Part shown: positions 41,478 through 49,245 of the stretch, in pieces
Position numbering within the stretch: the first letter of the stretch is position 1
How the letters are laid out: every line of letters begins with the position of its first letter
Assembly: GCA_964344135.1 (NCBI GenBank)
Contig: CAYFMF010000009.1
Coordinates: 1-49,245, forward strand
Reading direction: 5' to 3'
Length of the DNA: 49,245 bases
From: Thiopontia sp964344135
GTDB taxonomy: Bacteria > Pseudomonadota > Gammaproteobacteria > GCF-002020875
Notes under the pieces: model-generated
Seen by the model: the letters and a program-made list of their open reading frames with translations, nothing else
Database searches by the model: none
What the model was told of the DNA's origin: nothing
Translations under genes and position numbers: made by a program

Positions 41478-41847
41478 GGTGGAAGCCGGCCGATAAGCCG
41501 GGTTCTGTCAAGGACAACCATTCATCTGGGATGCATGTCACCACGCACCTCATGCGACCTACCCGAGAGCAGAGCGAGCAGCTCTTGAGCTCTCCTATTT
41601 GGTCTTGCTCCAAGCGGGGTTTACCAAGCCACAAGCAGTTACCTGTTGCGCGGTGCGCTCTTACCGCACCTTTTCACCCTTGCCGGCACGAACTTCGTGC
41701 GTAGGCGGTCTATTTTCTGCTGCACTTTCCATAGGCTTATATCTATAGAGACTTTCACCTTCCAGGCGTTACCTGGCGCTCTGCTCTGTGGAGCCCGGAC
41801 TTTCCTCCATACCCGAGACCGGGTACAGCGATTGCCTGGCCGGCTTC
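41478..41847 (-). ncRNA. rnpB: RNase P RNA (bacterial type A)
   Basis: Read on the minus strand the RNA begins GAAGCCGGCCAGGCAATCGC, has the universally conserved GAGGAAAGTCCGGGCTCC (helix P4 region), GCCAGGTAACGCCTGG, the P15 loop GGTAAACCCC that pairs with tRNA CCA, GGAGCAAGACCAAATAGG, and ends ACAGAACCCGGCTTATCGG, which pairs back with the 5' end. It is the catalytic RNA that trims 5' leaders from pre-tRNAs. About 370 bases; ends are estimated from homology to E. coli. It lies 16 bases after rsmI, the usual rsmI-rnpB order. No strong own promoter could be placed. Confidence 0.95.
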
Positions 41848-41863
41848 CGGTGAAAAGGATAAC

Positions 41864-42691
41864 CTACTCGACCAGTGAGCGATAGAGCTGGTTCTTCCTG
41901 ACTCCCGTAATCTCTGCCGCAAGTGCTGCGGCCTTTCGTGGTGGCAGCTCCCGGGCGAGGATTCTGACAATACGATACCCCTCCTCCAGCTCTTGACCTC
42001 TCTCCGGCCGCCCTGCCCCCTCAACCAGCAACACAAATTCGCCACGCTGCCGGTCCGTATCAGACTCCACCCACTCAATCAGACCGTCCAGTGGGGCCGT
42101 ATGGACCGATTCATGGAGCTTGGTCAGCTCTCTTGCAACCGAGGCTACTCGCTCCCCCCCAAAAACCCTCCTCATCGAATGAAGAGCATCAACCACCCTG
42201 CGCGGGGACTCAAAGAAGATCATGGTTCGGATCTCGGAGACAAGCGCCTGCAGAAACTGCTCCCTTGCCGTGGCGCGCGAGGGGAGAAAGCCCTCGAAAC
42301 TGAAACGGTTTACCGGCAGGCCGGAGAGCAGCAGGGCGGTAATCGGGGCGCTGGCACCCGGTACTGCAGTAACAGTGACCCCCGCATCCCGTGCCCCCCG
42401 TGCCAGCAGAAACCCGGGGTCACTGACCAGGGGTGTGCCTGCATCGCTGATCTGGGCGATCGACTCCCCCTGCACCATCCGTTGCACAAGGGGCTCAACC
42501 CGCCTCTCCTCATTATGTTCATGCATCGAGCGCAGCGGGGTCTCAATCCCGAAATGGTCCAGCAGACGGCGGCTATGGCGTGTATCCTCCGCAAGGATCA
42601 GATCGACCTCTGCAAGTACCTGCTGTCCACGCATGGAAAAATCTCCCAGATTTCCTATCGGGGTTGCTACGATATAGAGTACGCCAGTCAC
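41864..42691 (-). CDS. rsmI: 16S rRNA (cytidine(1402)-2'-O)-methyltransferase
   Basis: A 275-residue tetrapyrrole-methylase-fold enzyme that 2'-O-methylates C1402 of 16S rRNA. Motifs: LYIVATPIGNLGDFSMRG, LAEDTRHSRRLLDHFGI, ISDAGTPLVSDPG, VPGASAPITALLLSGLP and FFESPRRV. The frame runs upstream to 43069 through yraN; the GTG at 42691 gives the family N-terminus (VTGVLYIVATPIG) and has AGAGGA about eleven bases upstream. It is divergent from yraN, with 33 bases between starts. Confidence 0.93.
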   Translation of the reverse strand: MTGVLYIVATPIGNLGDFSMRGQQVLAEVDLILAEDTRHSRRLLDHFGIETPLRSMHEHNEERRVEPLVQRMVQGESIAQISDAGTPLVSDPGFLLARGARDAGVTVTAVPGASAPITALLLSGLPVNRFSFEGFLPSRATAREQFLQALVSEIRTMIFFESPRRVVDALHSMRRVFGGERVASVARELTKLHESVHTAPLDGLIEWVESDTDRQRGEFVLLVEGAGRPERGQELEEGYRIVRILARELPPRKAAALAAEITGVRKNQLYRSLVE

Positions 42692-42724
42692 AAGTTCGAT
42701 TTTCCTCTGCTCATTTCCCGCATA

Positions 42725-43111
42725 TTGAAACAGAAACCATCCAATCCCTCCAGAGTCGGTCAGCAGGCCGAGCAGGCTGTATGCAACTTTCTGCAGCAGC
42801 ATGGCCTGACCTTTATCACCTCCAACTATCGCTGCCGAGGTGGCGAGATTGATCTGATCATGAGCTCTGGTGATACAACACTGGTTCTGGTTGAGGTTCG
42901 CCTGCGCAGCAACTCCAGCCACGGTAGTGGTGCCGAGACAGTAACCAGGAAGAAGCAGCAGCGCCTCTCCAGAACCGCACTCCACTACCTGCAGAGGCAT
43001 CCCCAATATATCGAGAGCCCTATCCGTTTTGATGTAGTCTCTGTCACGCTCAACAATGGAAGCTATCAATTCGACTGGATCCAGGAGGCCTTCTGGCCCG
43101 GAGACAACTAG
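42725..43111 (+). CDS. yraN: UPF0102/YraN-family nuclease-fold protein
   Basis: About 128 residues. The core RVGQQAEQAVCNFLQQHGL, CRGGEIDLI and VLVEVR has the restriction-endonuclease-like layout (GEIDL then VEVR in place of the usual VEVK) of the YraN family, whose role is unknown. The start is uncertain: no ATG or GTG precedes the conserved region; TTG at 42725 is the best candidate and lacks a Shine-Dalgarno. It is divergent from rsmI as in other gammaproteobacteria. diaA, which commonly follows, is missing. Confidence 0.8.
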   Translation: MKQKPSNPSRVGQQAEQAVCNFLQQHGLTFITSNYRCRGGEIDLIMSSGDTTLVLVEVRLRSNSSHGSGAETVTRKKQQRLSRTALHYLQRHPQYIESPIRFDVVSVTLNNGSYQFDWIQEAFWPGDN

Positions 43112-43141
43112 TTGTATATACTCCCTTGATCTATCGATGTT

Positions 43142-43744
43142 ATGACCATGGAAAAGAGAATGTTGCCAAGAACCTTATTGACCCTGCTTCTGATACCACT
43201 CCTGCTCCAGCTGGGGGGATGCTCCACCACATCGACAACCGTGGCCGCAGGAGGTGGGGCTGCTGTGGTTGCAACAGACCAACGAACCGTTGGAACCTTT
43301 ATTGATGATCAGATGATCGAGCTCAACGTCTCTGATGCCCTCTACAAGGATCGAGAGCTGGAGGAGAAGACACATATCAACATCACCAGCTTCAACTTTA
43401 TTGTGTTGATCACCGGTGAGGCCCCGACCGAGGCGCTGAGAAGCCGTATTGAAAAAATTGTCATGGCACAGCCCAAGGTGCGGCGCGTCCACAACATGGT
43501 GACCGTAGCGGCACCCAGCTCCATACTGACCCGCACCAGTGATACCACACTCACCGGGCGCATCAAGGCTGCAATGCTCGGAGCAGAGGATTTCAAGGCA
43601 CACAAGATCAAGGTGGTCACCGAGAACGGGGCTACCTACCTGATGGGTCTGGTCAGCCGCGAGGAGGGGAAGAAGGCGGTTGCCATCACACAGGGGATCA
43701 GCGGGGTACAGAAAATCGTCAAGCTCTTCGAGTATACCGACTGA
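43142..43744 (+). CDS. BON-domain lipoprotein (DolP/YraP-like)
   Basis: A 200-residue lipoprotein: signal peptide with lipobox LQLGGC (Cys27), a glycine/threonine-rich stretch, then two BON domains (about 47-120 and 122-198), the second ending GVQKIVKLFEYTD. E. coli DolP (YraP) binds anionic phospholipids at the division site and supports outer-membrane integrity. The context yraN-dolP supports orthology. ATGs at 43142, 43148 and 43160 are all possible; the first is used. It begins 31 bases after yraN. Confidence 0.87.
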   Translation: MTMEKRMLPRTLLTLLLIPLLLQLGGCSTTSTTVAAGGGAAVVATDQRTVGTFIDDQMIELNVSDALYKDRELEEKTHINITSFNFIVLITGEAPTEALRSRIEKIVMAQPKVRRVHNMVTVAAPSSILTRTSDTTLTGRIKAAMLGAEDFKAHKIKVVTENGATYLMGLVSREEGKKAVAITQGISGVQKIVKLFEYTD

Positions 43745-43785
43745 ACCCAAACTGATGCGCCTCACCCCTCCAGCCTGCTGCTGAG

Positions 43786-45162
43786 ATGGACAGCGGCGTC
43801 ACTGACCAGTTCCGCTCCATTGCTGGAGAGAGTGGTCTACTCACCGATCCCGCAGACCTGCTGAGCTACAGCTATGACAACAGCCGACTCTCCACAACCC
43901 CAGAGGCTGTACTGCTCCCGGAGAGCCACCAACAGGTCCTGGAGATCACACGCCTCTGCAGAGAGAACGGCATCCCCATAACCACCCGGGGGAGGGGCAG
44001 CGGCACCTCGGGGGCGGCTGTGCCGGTACAACAGGGAGTTGTCCTCTCGACCGAGAGAATGAGGAAGGTCCTGCGGGTGGATCCTGACAACCGCCTGATG
44101 GTTGTCCAGCCCGGCGTCACCAACCAGGAGGTACAACAGGAGGCGGCCCGGCATGGATTCTTCTGGCCACCTGATCCAAGCAGCAGCCCCTTCTGCAGTG
44201 TCGGTGGGAATATCGCATGCGGCTCAGCGGGACCACGCGCAGTCAAGTATGGAACCGTGCGTGAAAATGTTCTGGGGCTTCGGGCTGTCACCGGCGCCGG
44301 AGAGGAGATTCGAACCGGGACCGAGACCACAAAATGGGCCGTTGGCTATGACCTGACACGGCTGATCAGCGGATCGGAAGGGACACTGGCCATCATCACC
44401 GAGGCTACCCTCAAACTGCTCCCCAGACAGCAGCAGCAGACCATGATGCGCGCCCTCTATCGTGACATCAACAGTGCCGCCGAGGCGGTAGCGGCAATCA
44501 TGGCCCAGCCCGCAACCCCCAGTGCACTGGAGTTCATGGATGGGAAGAGTCTTGGCCTGATCCGTCCGCAACTGGGCGCTGGATTTCCAACCGATGCAGA
44601 GGCGATGCTGATGGTTGAGGTTGATGGCTCACCCTCATCAATCGACGACTCCATCACCGCCATCGAGTCAGCCGCAACCAACAACGGACTGCTTGATCTG
44701 CGCACAGCTGCGGATGAGAGTGAGGCAGCGCAGTTGTGGCAGGCACGAAAGATTCTCTCCCCCCGATTGCGCGAGATTGCCCCCAAGAAAATCAATGAGG
44801 ATATCGTTGTACCGGTCTCCAGAATCCCTCAGCTGATTGAGACCATCAACCTGCTCTCAAGAGAGCACCAGATCCAGATCGTCAATTTTGGCCATGCCGG
44901 CAACGGAAATCTCCATACCAACCTGCTGGTCGATCCGGATGATCGCGCCGAGATGGATCGCGCCCGACGCTGTCTCGACGCTCTCTTTCAAAACGTTCTT
45001 GAACTGGGGGGATCGATCTCCGGTGAACATGGCGTTGGGCTGGTCAAGCAGGAGTTCGTCTGCTGGGAGATTCCGGAGGTGGAGCGCCGATTAATGAGAG
45101 AGATCAAGCAGGTGTTTGACCCCGACGGGATACTCAATCCGGGAAAGGGGCCGCAGCCCTGA
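43786..45162 (+). CDS. glcD: GlcD-like FAD-linked 2-hydroxyacid oxidase
   Basis: A 458-residue flavoprotein of the FAD_binding_4 / vanillyl-alcohol-oxidase type. FAD-binding motifs: TTRGRGSGTSGAAVP (67-81), DPSSSPFCSVGGNIACGSAG and VGYDLTRLISGSEGTLAIIT; the C-terminal catalytic domain has NFGHAGNGNLHTN and GSISGEHGVG. It belongs with GlcD and D-lactate dehydrogenases and would oxidise glycolate or D-lactate. The iron-sulfur partner is probably the GlcF-like protein at 2858; a partner gene is absent locally. It follows the lipoprotein gene by 41 bases. Confidence 0.85.
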   Translation: MDSGVTDQFRSIAGESGLLTDPADLLSYSYDNSRLSTTPEAVLLPESHQQVLEITRLCRENGIPITTRGRGSGTSGAAVPVQQGVVLSTERMRKVLRVDPDNRLMVVQPGVTNQEVQQEAARHGFFWPPDPSSSPFCSVGGNIACGSAGPRAVKYGTVRENVLGLRAVTGAGEEIRTGTETTKWAVGYDLTRLISGSEGTLAIITEATLKLLPRQQQQTMMRALYRDINSAAEAVAAIMAQPATPSALEFMDGKSLGLIRPQLGAGFPTDAEAMLMVEVDGSPSSIDDSITAIESAATNNGLLDLRTAADESEAAQLWQARKILSPRLREIAPKKINEDIVVPVSRIPQLIETINLLSREHQIQIVNFGHAGNGNLHTNLLVDPDDRAEMDRARRCLDALFQNVLELGGSISGEHGVGLVKQEFVCWEIPEVERRLMREIKQVFDPDGILNPGKGPQP

Positions 45163-45163
45163 G

Positions 45164-45183
45164 AGCCAGGAGATCTCCGGGCT
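45164..45183. terminator. Short palindrome between convergent glcD-like and sspB
   Basis: AGCC-A-GGAGATCTCC-G-GGCT, an almost perfect 20-bp palindrome, occupies the space between the two stop codons. There is no T run; it is a weak bidirectional terminator candidate. Confidence 0.3.
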
Positions 45184-45655
45184 ATTTCACAATCTTCAGC
45201 GTAGGGCGCCCTTTTTTCGAGAGAGCCGATTCGGATCCCGGGGGCGGCCCGGATAGCGTCTGATCCCCCTCGGCCAGATCATCCTCCCCGGCCTCATCCC
45301 GCTCCTGGGACTCCTCCAGCTCTTCCGGAAAAATCATCCCCTGTCCATTCTCCTGCGCATAGATGGCACGAACCGCAGCAGGCGGAAAGGAGATATGCTC
45401 CGAAACACCCGAAAATCGGGCGCTGAAACTGATCCAGTCATTCTCGATCGACAGCCCGGAGACCGCATCATAACTGCTGTTGAGGACAATCCTGCCCTCG
45501 TGAATGTGGGGCTCTGGAACGGTTGCCAGCGGATCTGTTGCGTCAACAACAATATAGGGGGTCATTCCATTATCACTGATCCATGCGTGAATCGCACGGA
45601 TCATGTAGGGACGACTGGAGCTCATCCCCTCCCCGGAGGGGGAGTGCTCACTCAT
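45182..45655 (-). CDS. sspB: ClpXP protease specificity-enhancing factor SspB
   Basis: A 157-residue adaptor that delivers ssrA-tagged proteins to ClpXP. The substrate-binding domain starts SRPYMIRAIHAWISDNGMTPYIVVD; then a long acidic linker (EELEESQERDEAGEDDLAEGD) leads to the C-terminal ClpX-binding peptide GRPTLKIVK, which matches the XB motif. Start at 45655 overlaps the sspA stop; the ATG at 45625 (MSSSRPY), close to the E. coli start, is an alternative. Confidence 0.95.
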   Translation of the reverse strand: MSEHSPSGEGMSSSRPYMIRAIHAWISDNGMTPYIVVDATDPLATVPEPHIHEGRIVLNSSYDAVSGLSIENDWISFSARFSGVSEHISFPPAAVRAIYAQENGQGMIFPEELEESQERDEAGEDDLAEGDQTLSGPPPGSESALSKKGRPTLKIVK

Positions 45656-46271
45656 TGAGCTCGCGCTCCTCTTCAGTCAGACTGTCGAGGAAAGAGTCAC
45701 GCTCAAACATCCGCTCCGCATACTCCAGCACCGGCTTGGCAGAGGTAGGCAGGGAGATCTGCATGGAGTTCAGTCGCCAGAGAATCGGCGCCAGACTACA
45801 GTCAACCAGAGAGAACTCATCACTCATGAAGTAGGGCTGCTGTGCAAACAGCGGAGCCAGCATGGTCAGGCTCTCGGTCAGCTCCTTCCTCGCCTGGTTG
45901 GCCACCTTCTCACTCCCCAGCTCGATATCCTCCATCCGCACCGACCAGTCCCGATCAATGCGCTCAATCATCAGGCGGTCCTTGGCGCGCGCCACCGGAT
46001 CAACCGGCATCAGTGGCGGGTGGGGAAAACGCTCATCCAGATACTCCATGATCACACGCGAACCAAACAGGGTCAGATCCCGGTCTGCCAGTGTTGGCAG
46101 CATCTGGTAGGGGCTCAGCTCAATAAAATCCTCCTGGGGATCGGAGAGATCCACCGTCTCCACCTCATGGGCGATCCCCTTCTCCGCCATCACGATCCTG
46201 ACTCGATGACTCAGGTGATCCTCTGCTCCTGAAAAGAGCACCATCATGGAACGTCTACTCGCAATTGTCAT
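45648..46271 (-). CDS. sspA: Stringent starvation protein A
   Basis: A 207-residue glutathione-transferase-fold protein that binds RNA polymerase and helps stress survival. The thioredoxin-like domain has HLSHRVRIVMAEKGI and ELSPYQMLPTL, then LFGSRVIMEYLDERFPHPPLMP, the conserved surface stretch of SspA; the helical domain follows. AAGGAAAGG precedes the ATG. sspA-sspB follow petC, as in Pseudomonas. Confidence 0.94.
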   Translation of the reverse strand: MTIASRRSMMVLFSGAEDHLSHRVRIVMAEKGIAHEVETVDLSDPQEDFIELSPYQMLPTLADRDLTLFGSRVIMEYLDERFPHPPLMPVDPVARAKDRLMIERIDRDWSVRMEDIELGSEKVANQARKELTESLTMLAPLFAQQPYFMSDEFSLVDCSLAPILWRLNSMQISLPTSAKPVLEYAERMFERDSFLDSLTEEERELNE

Positions 46272-46313
46272 AACCTTTCCTTGTTATCTCTTGTTCTCCA
46301 GAAAGTGAGAAGA

Positions 46314-46340
46314 CCCCGAACTCGCTGATCGAATCCGGGG
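46314..46340 (-). terminator. Hairpin after petC
   Basis: Arms CCCCGAACTCG (46314-46324) and CGAATCCGGGG (46330-46340) form an 11-bp stem with two G-U wobbles and a 5-base loop, 26 bases past the petC stop codon. No clear T run follows; it may only partly stop transcription before sspA. Confidence 0.45.
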
Positions 46341-46365
46341 CCTGATTGAACCACTCTCGGAAGAA

Positions 46366-47115
46366 TCAGTGTACGTCCTTCCAGTACTCCTTCTTCAGGC
46401 GGTAGGAGACCACCAGCAGAATCGCCAGGAAGGCCAGCACATACCACCCCAGTGTCTCGCGATAGGCCTTGGCCGGCTCTCCCACATAGACCAGGAAGTT
46501 GACCAGATCACCAACCGCCTGGTCATACTCATCTGGAGTCATGGTTCCGGAGCCATCAGCAACCAGCACCTCGGTGATCTTCTCGCCACCATAGGCCATG
46601 TTGATCTTCTCCTCCTTCAGGTGCTGCTTTCCCTGCAGCCCCTCCAGAACATGGGGCATGCCCACATCCTTGAAGACAATATTATTGACCCCCATTGGGC
46701 GTGACTCATCCACATAGAAACCACGCAGATAGGTATAGAGCCAGTCTGCACCGCGTGAGCGGGAGATTACACTCAGATCTGGAGGGGTGGTACCAAACCA
46801 GGCAGCCGCCGCAGACTCCGGCATTGCAATCTCCATGGTGTCATGGATCTTTGCGCCGGTGTAGACCAGATTGTCCAGAACCTCCTGATCACTCATCCCC
46901 AGGTCATCGGCCATTCTCTTGTAGCGCATGAACTTTGCGGAGTGGCAGCTCAGACAGTAGTCCATAAAGAGCTTGGCACCACGCTTCAGGGAGTCGTTGT
47001 CAGAGAGATCCACAGGGGCATGGTCCAGATGTACGCCACCGCCCCCACCTGCAAATGCAAATGTCGGCAGGATCACAAACAGTAGTGTACTGATTTTTTT
47101 CATCATCTTTTTCAT
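46366..47115 (-). CDS. petC: Ubiquinol-cytochrome c reductase, cytochrome c1
   Basis: A 249-residue c-type cytochrome: signal peptide cleaved after AFA (about 22), heme-binding CLSCH (54-58), periplasmic heme domain with MPESAAAAWFGTTPPDLSVI, and one C-terminal membrane anchor (LGWYVLAFLAILLVVSY). It takes electrons from the Rieske protein to soluble cytochrome c. GGAG lies seven bases before the ATG. It is the third gene of petABC and starts 11 bases after petB. Confidence 0.95.
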   Translation of the reverse strand: MKKMMKKISTLLFVILPTFAFAGGGGGVHLDHAPVDLSDNDSLKRGAKLFMDYCLSCHSAKFMRYKRMADDLGMSDQEVLDNLVYTGAKIHDTMEIAMPESAAAAWFGTTPPDLSVISRSRGADWLYTYLRGFYVDESRPMGVNNIVFKDVGMPHVLEGLQGKQHLKEEKINMAYGGEKITEVLVADGSGTMTPDEYDQAVGDLVNFLVYVGEPAKAYRETLGWYVLAFLAILLVVSYRLKKEYWKDVH

Positions 47116-47126
47116 CGTTGTTCTCC

Positions 47127-48374
47127 TTAATGCTCTGGCAGACGCTCAGGTACAGGCTTCGTCTTGTCCATCTTCGAGTAGAAAGGCATCAGCAGGAAGA
47201 AGGCAAAGTAGAGAACCGAGAAGATCCGGGCAAACATGGTGAGCGTTGGTGTCGCTGGCTGTGTACCCAGCCAGGAGAGCGCAACGAAGGTCACCACAAA
47301 GATTGCCAGTGCCATCTTGGAGATCATCCCCTTGTACTTGATCGACTTCACCGGACTCCGATCCAGCCAGGGCAGAATGAAGAGCATGATGATCGCACCA
47401 AACATCGCAACCACACCCAGGAACTTGTCGGGTACCGCACGCAGGATTGCGTAGAAGGCGGTGAAGTACCAGAGAGGAACAATATGCTCTGGGGTCTTCA
47501 GTGGATCCGCAGGGACAAAATTGTCCTTCTCCAGGAACCAGCCACCCATCTCCGGCACAAAGAACATGATCACGGAGAAGATCATCAGGAAGACAACCAC
47601 GCCGACAATATCCTTCACCGAGTAGTAGGGGTGGAAAGGAATCCCGTCTGTTGGTGCTGTCTCACTCCAGCGATTCCCCTTTGGCCCCTCCTTGATCTCG
47701 ATTCCGTCCGGGTTATTGGAGCCCACGGCATGGAGTGCCACAATATGGAGGAAGACCAGCATCACCAGCACCAGTGGCACCGCAATGACATGGAAGGCAA
47801 AGAAGCGGTTCAGTGTTGCATCGGCAATCACGAAGTCACCGCGAATCCAGAGTGCAATCTCCTCGCCAATGTATGGGATCGCACCAAACAGCGAGATAAT
47901 CACCTGCGCACCCCAGTAGGACATCTGTCCCCATGGCAGCAGATAACCCATGAATGCCTCTGCCATCAGCGCCAGATAGATCACCATGCCGAAGACCCAG
48001 ATCAACTCACGGGGCTTGCGGTAGGAGCCATACATCAGACCACGGAACATGTGGAGATAGATCACCACGAAGAATGCGGATGCACCCGTGGAGTGCATGT
48101 AGCGGATCAGCCACCCCCACTCCACATCACGCATGATGTACTCCACCGAGGCAAAGGCGAGCTCCGCATCCGGCTTGTAGTTCATGGTGAGGAAAATTCC
48201 GGTCACAATCTGGATCACCAGGACCAGCATCGCCAGTGAACCAAAGAAGTACCAGAAATTGAAATTCCTGGGCGCATAGTACTGCGCCAGATGCTCATTC
48301 CATACCTTCAGTAGTGGAAAACGCTGATCAAACCAGCCAACCACACCTGTTGCTTCTGTCTCTCTCAGTCCCAT
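47127..48374 (-). CDS. petB: Ubiquinol-cytochrome c reductase, cytochrome b
   Basis: A 415-residue membrane protein with eight or so helices carrying hemes bL and bH. Heme histidines lie in MHSTGASAFFVVIYLHMFR and FHVIAVPLVLVMLVFLHIVALH; the Qo-site PEWY-like motif reads PEHIVPLWYFTAFYAILR, and GYLLPWGQMSYWGAQV is conserved. It oxidises ubiquinol in the Q cycle. Its ATG overlaps the petA stop (TAATG). Length is normal for a non-split proteobacterial cytochrome b. Confidence 0.97.
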   Translation of the reverse strand: MGLRETEATGVVGWFDQRFPLLKVWNEHLAQYYAPRNFNFWYFFGSLAMLVLVIQIVTGIFLTMNYKPDAELAFASVEYIMRDVEWGWLIRYMHSTGASAFFVVIYLHMFRGLMYGSYRKPRELIWVFGMVIYLALMAEAFMGYLLPWGQMSYWGAQVIISLFGAIPYIGEEIALWIRGDFVIADATLNRFFAFHVIAVPLVLVMLVFLHIVALHAVGSNNPDGIEIKEGPKGNRWSETAPTDGIPFHPYYSVKDIVGVVVFLMIFSVIMFFVPEMGGWFLEKDNFVPADPLKTPEHIVPLWYFTAFYAILRAVPDKFLGVVAMFGAIIMLFILPWLDRSPVKSIKYKGMISKMALAIFVVTFVALSWLGTQPATPTLTMFARIFSVLYFAFFLLMPFYSKMDKTKPVPERLPEH

Positions 48375-48967
48375 TATGCTGCTCCTTGATCGACGCCCAC
48401 CAGGATACGGGTATCACTGATGTAGCTGTGTGGAGGAATAACCAGATTGGTTGGTGCGGGTACACCCTGGTAGACACGTCCTGCCAGATCGAAGCGTGAG
48501 CCATGACATGGGCAGAAGAAGCCGCCCTTCCAGTCTGGCCCGAGGTCCGCCGGAGCAAGTTCTGGACGGAAGGTTGGTGAGCACCCCAGATGGGTACAGA
48601 TCCCGACTGTCACCAGATACTCCGGATTGATCGCACGGGATGGATTCTTGCAGTACCCTGGCTGATCGGACTCATCGGATGCCGGGTCACGAAGCTCCCC
48701 CTCCAGGGCGACCAGATTATCCAGTGTCTCCTCTGTGCGACGGACAATCCATACCGGCTTGCCGCGCCACTCAACCGTCATCATCTGTCCAGGCTCCATC
48801 TTGCTAATATCCGCCTCAACAGGAGCGCCCGCCGCCTGTGCCCTCGCACTGGGGTTCATCGACTTGACGAAGGGAACCGCCACAAAGGCCGCCCCAACTG
48901 CGCTCACTGCAGAGGTCGCAGCCGTCAGGAAACGGCGCTTCTTCAGATCTACAGTCTCTGTACTCAT
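48374..48967 (-). CDS. petA: Ubiquinol-cytochrome c reductase, Rieske iron-sulfur subunit
   Basis: A 197-residue Rieske protein. The N-terminus has a twin-arginine signal-anchor (KKRRFLTAATSAVSAVGAAF). The [2Fe-2S] cluster ligands are in CTHLGC and CPCHGS, with the surrounding disulfide cysteines. GGAG lies seven bases before the ATG. It is first in petABC. The 278 bases upstream to the window end hold no gene; an extended -10 (TGGTAATAT, about 49062-49070 minus) is a possible promoter. Confidence 0.96.
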   Translation of the reverse strand: MSTETVDLKKRRFLTAATSAVSAVGAAFVAVPFVKSMNPSARAQAAGAPVEADISKMEPGQMMTVEWRGKPVWIVRRTEETLDNLVALEGELRDPASDESDQPGYCKNPSRAINPEYLVTVGICTHLGCSPTFRPELAPADLGPDWKGGFFCPCHGSRFDLAGRVYQGVPAPTNLVIPPHSYISDTRILVGVDQGAA

Positions 48968-49190
48968 ACAGTTTCTCCAAATAATAAAAGGTGAACACAG
49001 TCAGTCACCTGAATGGCTGACCAGCTGCATCCATACCAAACCCAAATTTTTGTGGCGTGGATATTACCATATTTCAGATATGTGATTACACCATTTTTCT
49101 ATGGCTGGATCCGCATACAGAACCACGGATGAGCGTGCGAGAGATTGATTCGTAGAGCAACATGATGACTGCGTGGTGCACTTATCCCTG

Positions 49191-49245
49191 GAGGACCGCG
49201 AGCACTGCTCGCAGGGTTCTCCTTAGAGGACCGCGAGCACTGCTC
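49191..49245. repeat. 20-bp direct repeat with hairpin at the window edge
   Basis: GAGGACCGCGAGCACTGCTC occurs at 49191-49210 and again at 49226-49245, a 35-base period, the second copy running into the window end. Each contains a GCGAGCA/TGCTCGC-type stem (complete in the first copy). It may continue as a longer tandem array outside the window. Confidence 0.6.

Noticed and set aside
41993..42724. N-terminal extension of yraN reaching into rsmI
   Set aside because: The extra 240 residues are antisense to rsmI and do not look like protein. YraN family members are about 120-130 residues.
42692..43069. N-terminal extension of rsmI through yraN
   Set aside because: RsmI proteins begin close to LYIVATPIGNL; the extension is antisense to yraN.
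47118..48239. Open frame of 373 codons on the plus strand
   Set aside because: It is antisense to petB, and its His/Asp/Gln-rich translation reflects the complement of membrane-helix codons.
49191..49245. CRISPR array
   Set aside because: Only two copies, a 15-base spacer and no cas genes nearby.

Overview
The window is chromosomal DNA of a gammaproteobacterium, probably a chemolithoautotroph. Gene content and order (rplM-rpsI, coaBC-dut-algC-argB, pilC-pilD-coaE-zapD, a full dcw cluster with lpxC-secA-argJ-mutT, rsmI-rnpB, sspAB, petABC) match the Pseudomonas/Chromatiales pattern. A prokaryotic-type phosphoribulokinase points to the Calvin cycle and a TauE/SafE permease is compatible with sulfur metabolism. 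The species cannot be named from this window; no rubisco or sulfur-oxidation gene is present in it.

Layout. 1-1.1 kb: tRNA-Gln(CUG), rpsI and rplM (minus strand). 1.1-2.9 kb: a small accessory patch with a BrnT/BrnA toxin-antitoxin pair, an alpha/beta hydrolase, a nested inverted repeat and a [2Fe-2S] ferredoxin. 2.9-5.9 kb: a GlcF-like iron-sulfur protein, a 70-bp palindrome, phosphoribulokinase and a TauE-like permease. 6-11 kb: argB, algC, dut, coaBC and divergent radC. 11-17 kb: two type IV pilins, ispH-fkpB, then pilC-pilD-coaE-zapD. 17-22 kb: a MutT-ThiE fusion, a 160-bp MITE, argJ and secA. 22.3-41.2 kb: lpxC and the cell-wall/division cluster, all minus strand and mostly overlapping or abutting. 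41.2-49.2 kb: RNase P RNA, rsmI, divergent yraN, a BON lipoprotein and a GlcD-like oxidase, then sspB, sspA, petC, petB and petA.

The most unusual feature is the position of ftsZ. The cluster reads (minus strand) ftsZ-mraZ-rsmH-ftsL-ftsI-murE-murF-mraY-murD-ftsW-murG-murC-murB-ddl-ftsQ-ftsA-lpxC. In relatives ftsZ lies between ftsA and lpxC. Here that slot holds only about 200 bp with a hairpin and an lpxC promoter, and ftsZ lies between rnpB and mraZ. Upstream of ftsZ is a promoter (TTGATA, 16 bp, TATAGT) overlaid by TGG boxes at exact 10-bp spacing, the pattern of MraZ operators. ftsZ therefore seems to have been placed between the mra promoter/operator and mraZ, which would make it the first gene of a MraZ-controlled division operon.

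The genes form coherent groups: ribosomal proteins; CoA, dUTP, sugar-phosphate and arginine metabolism; pilus assembly; peptidoglycan precursor synthesis and septation; and bc1 respiration. Mobile or repeat-like sequence is limited to short non-coding elements. No transposase, phage gene, CRISPR array or rRNA gene was found.
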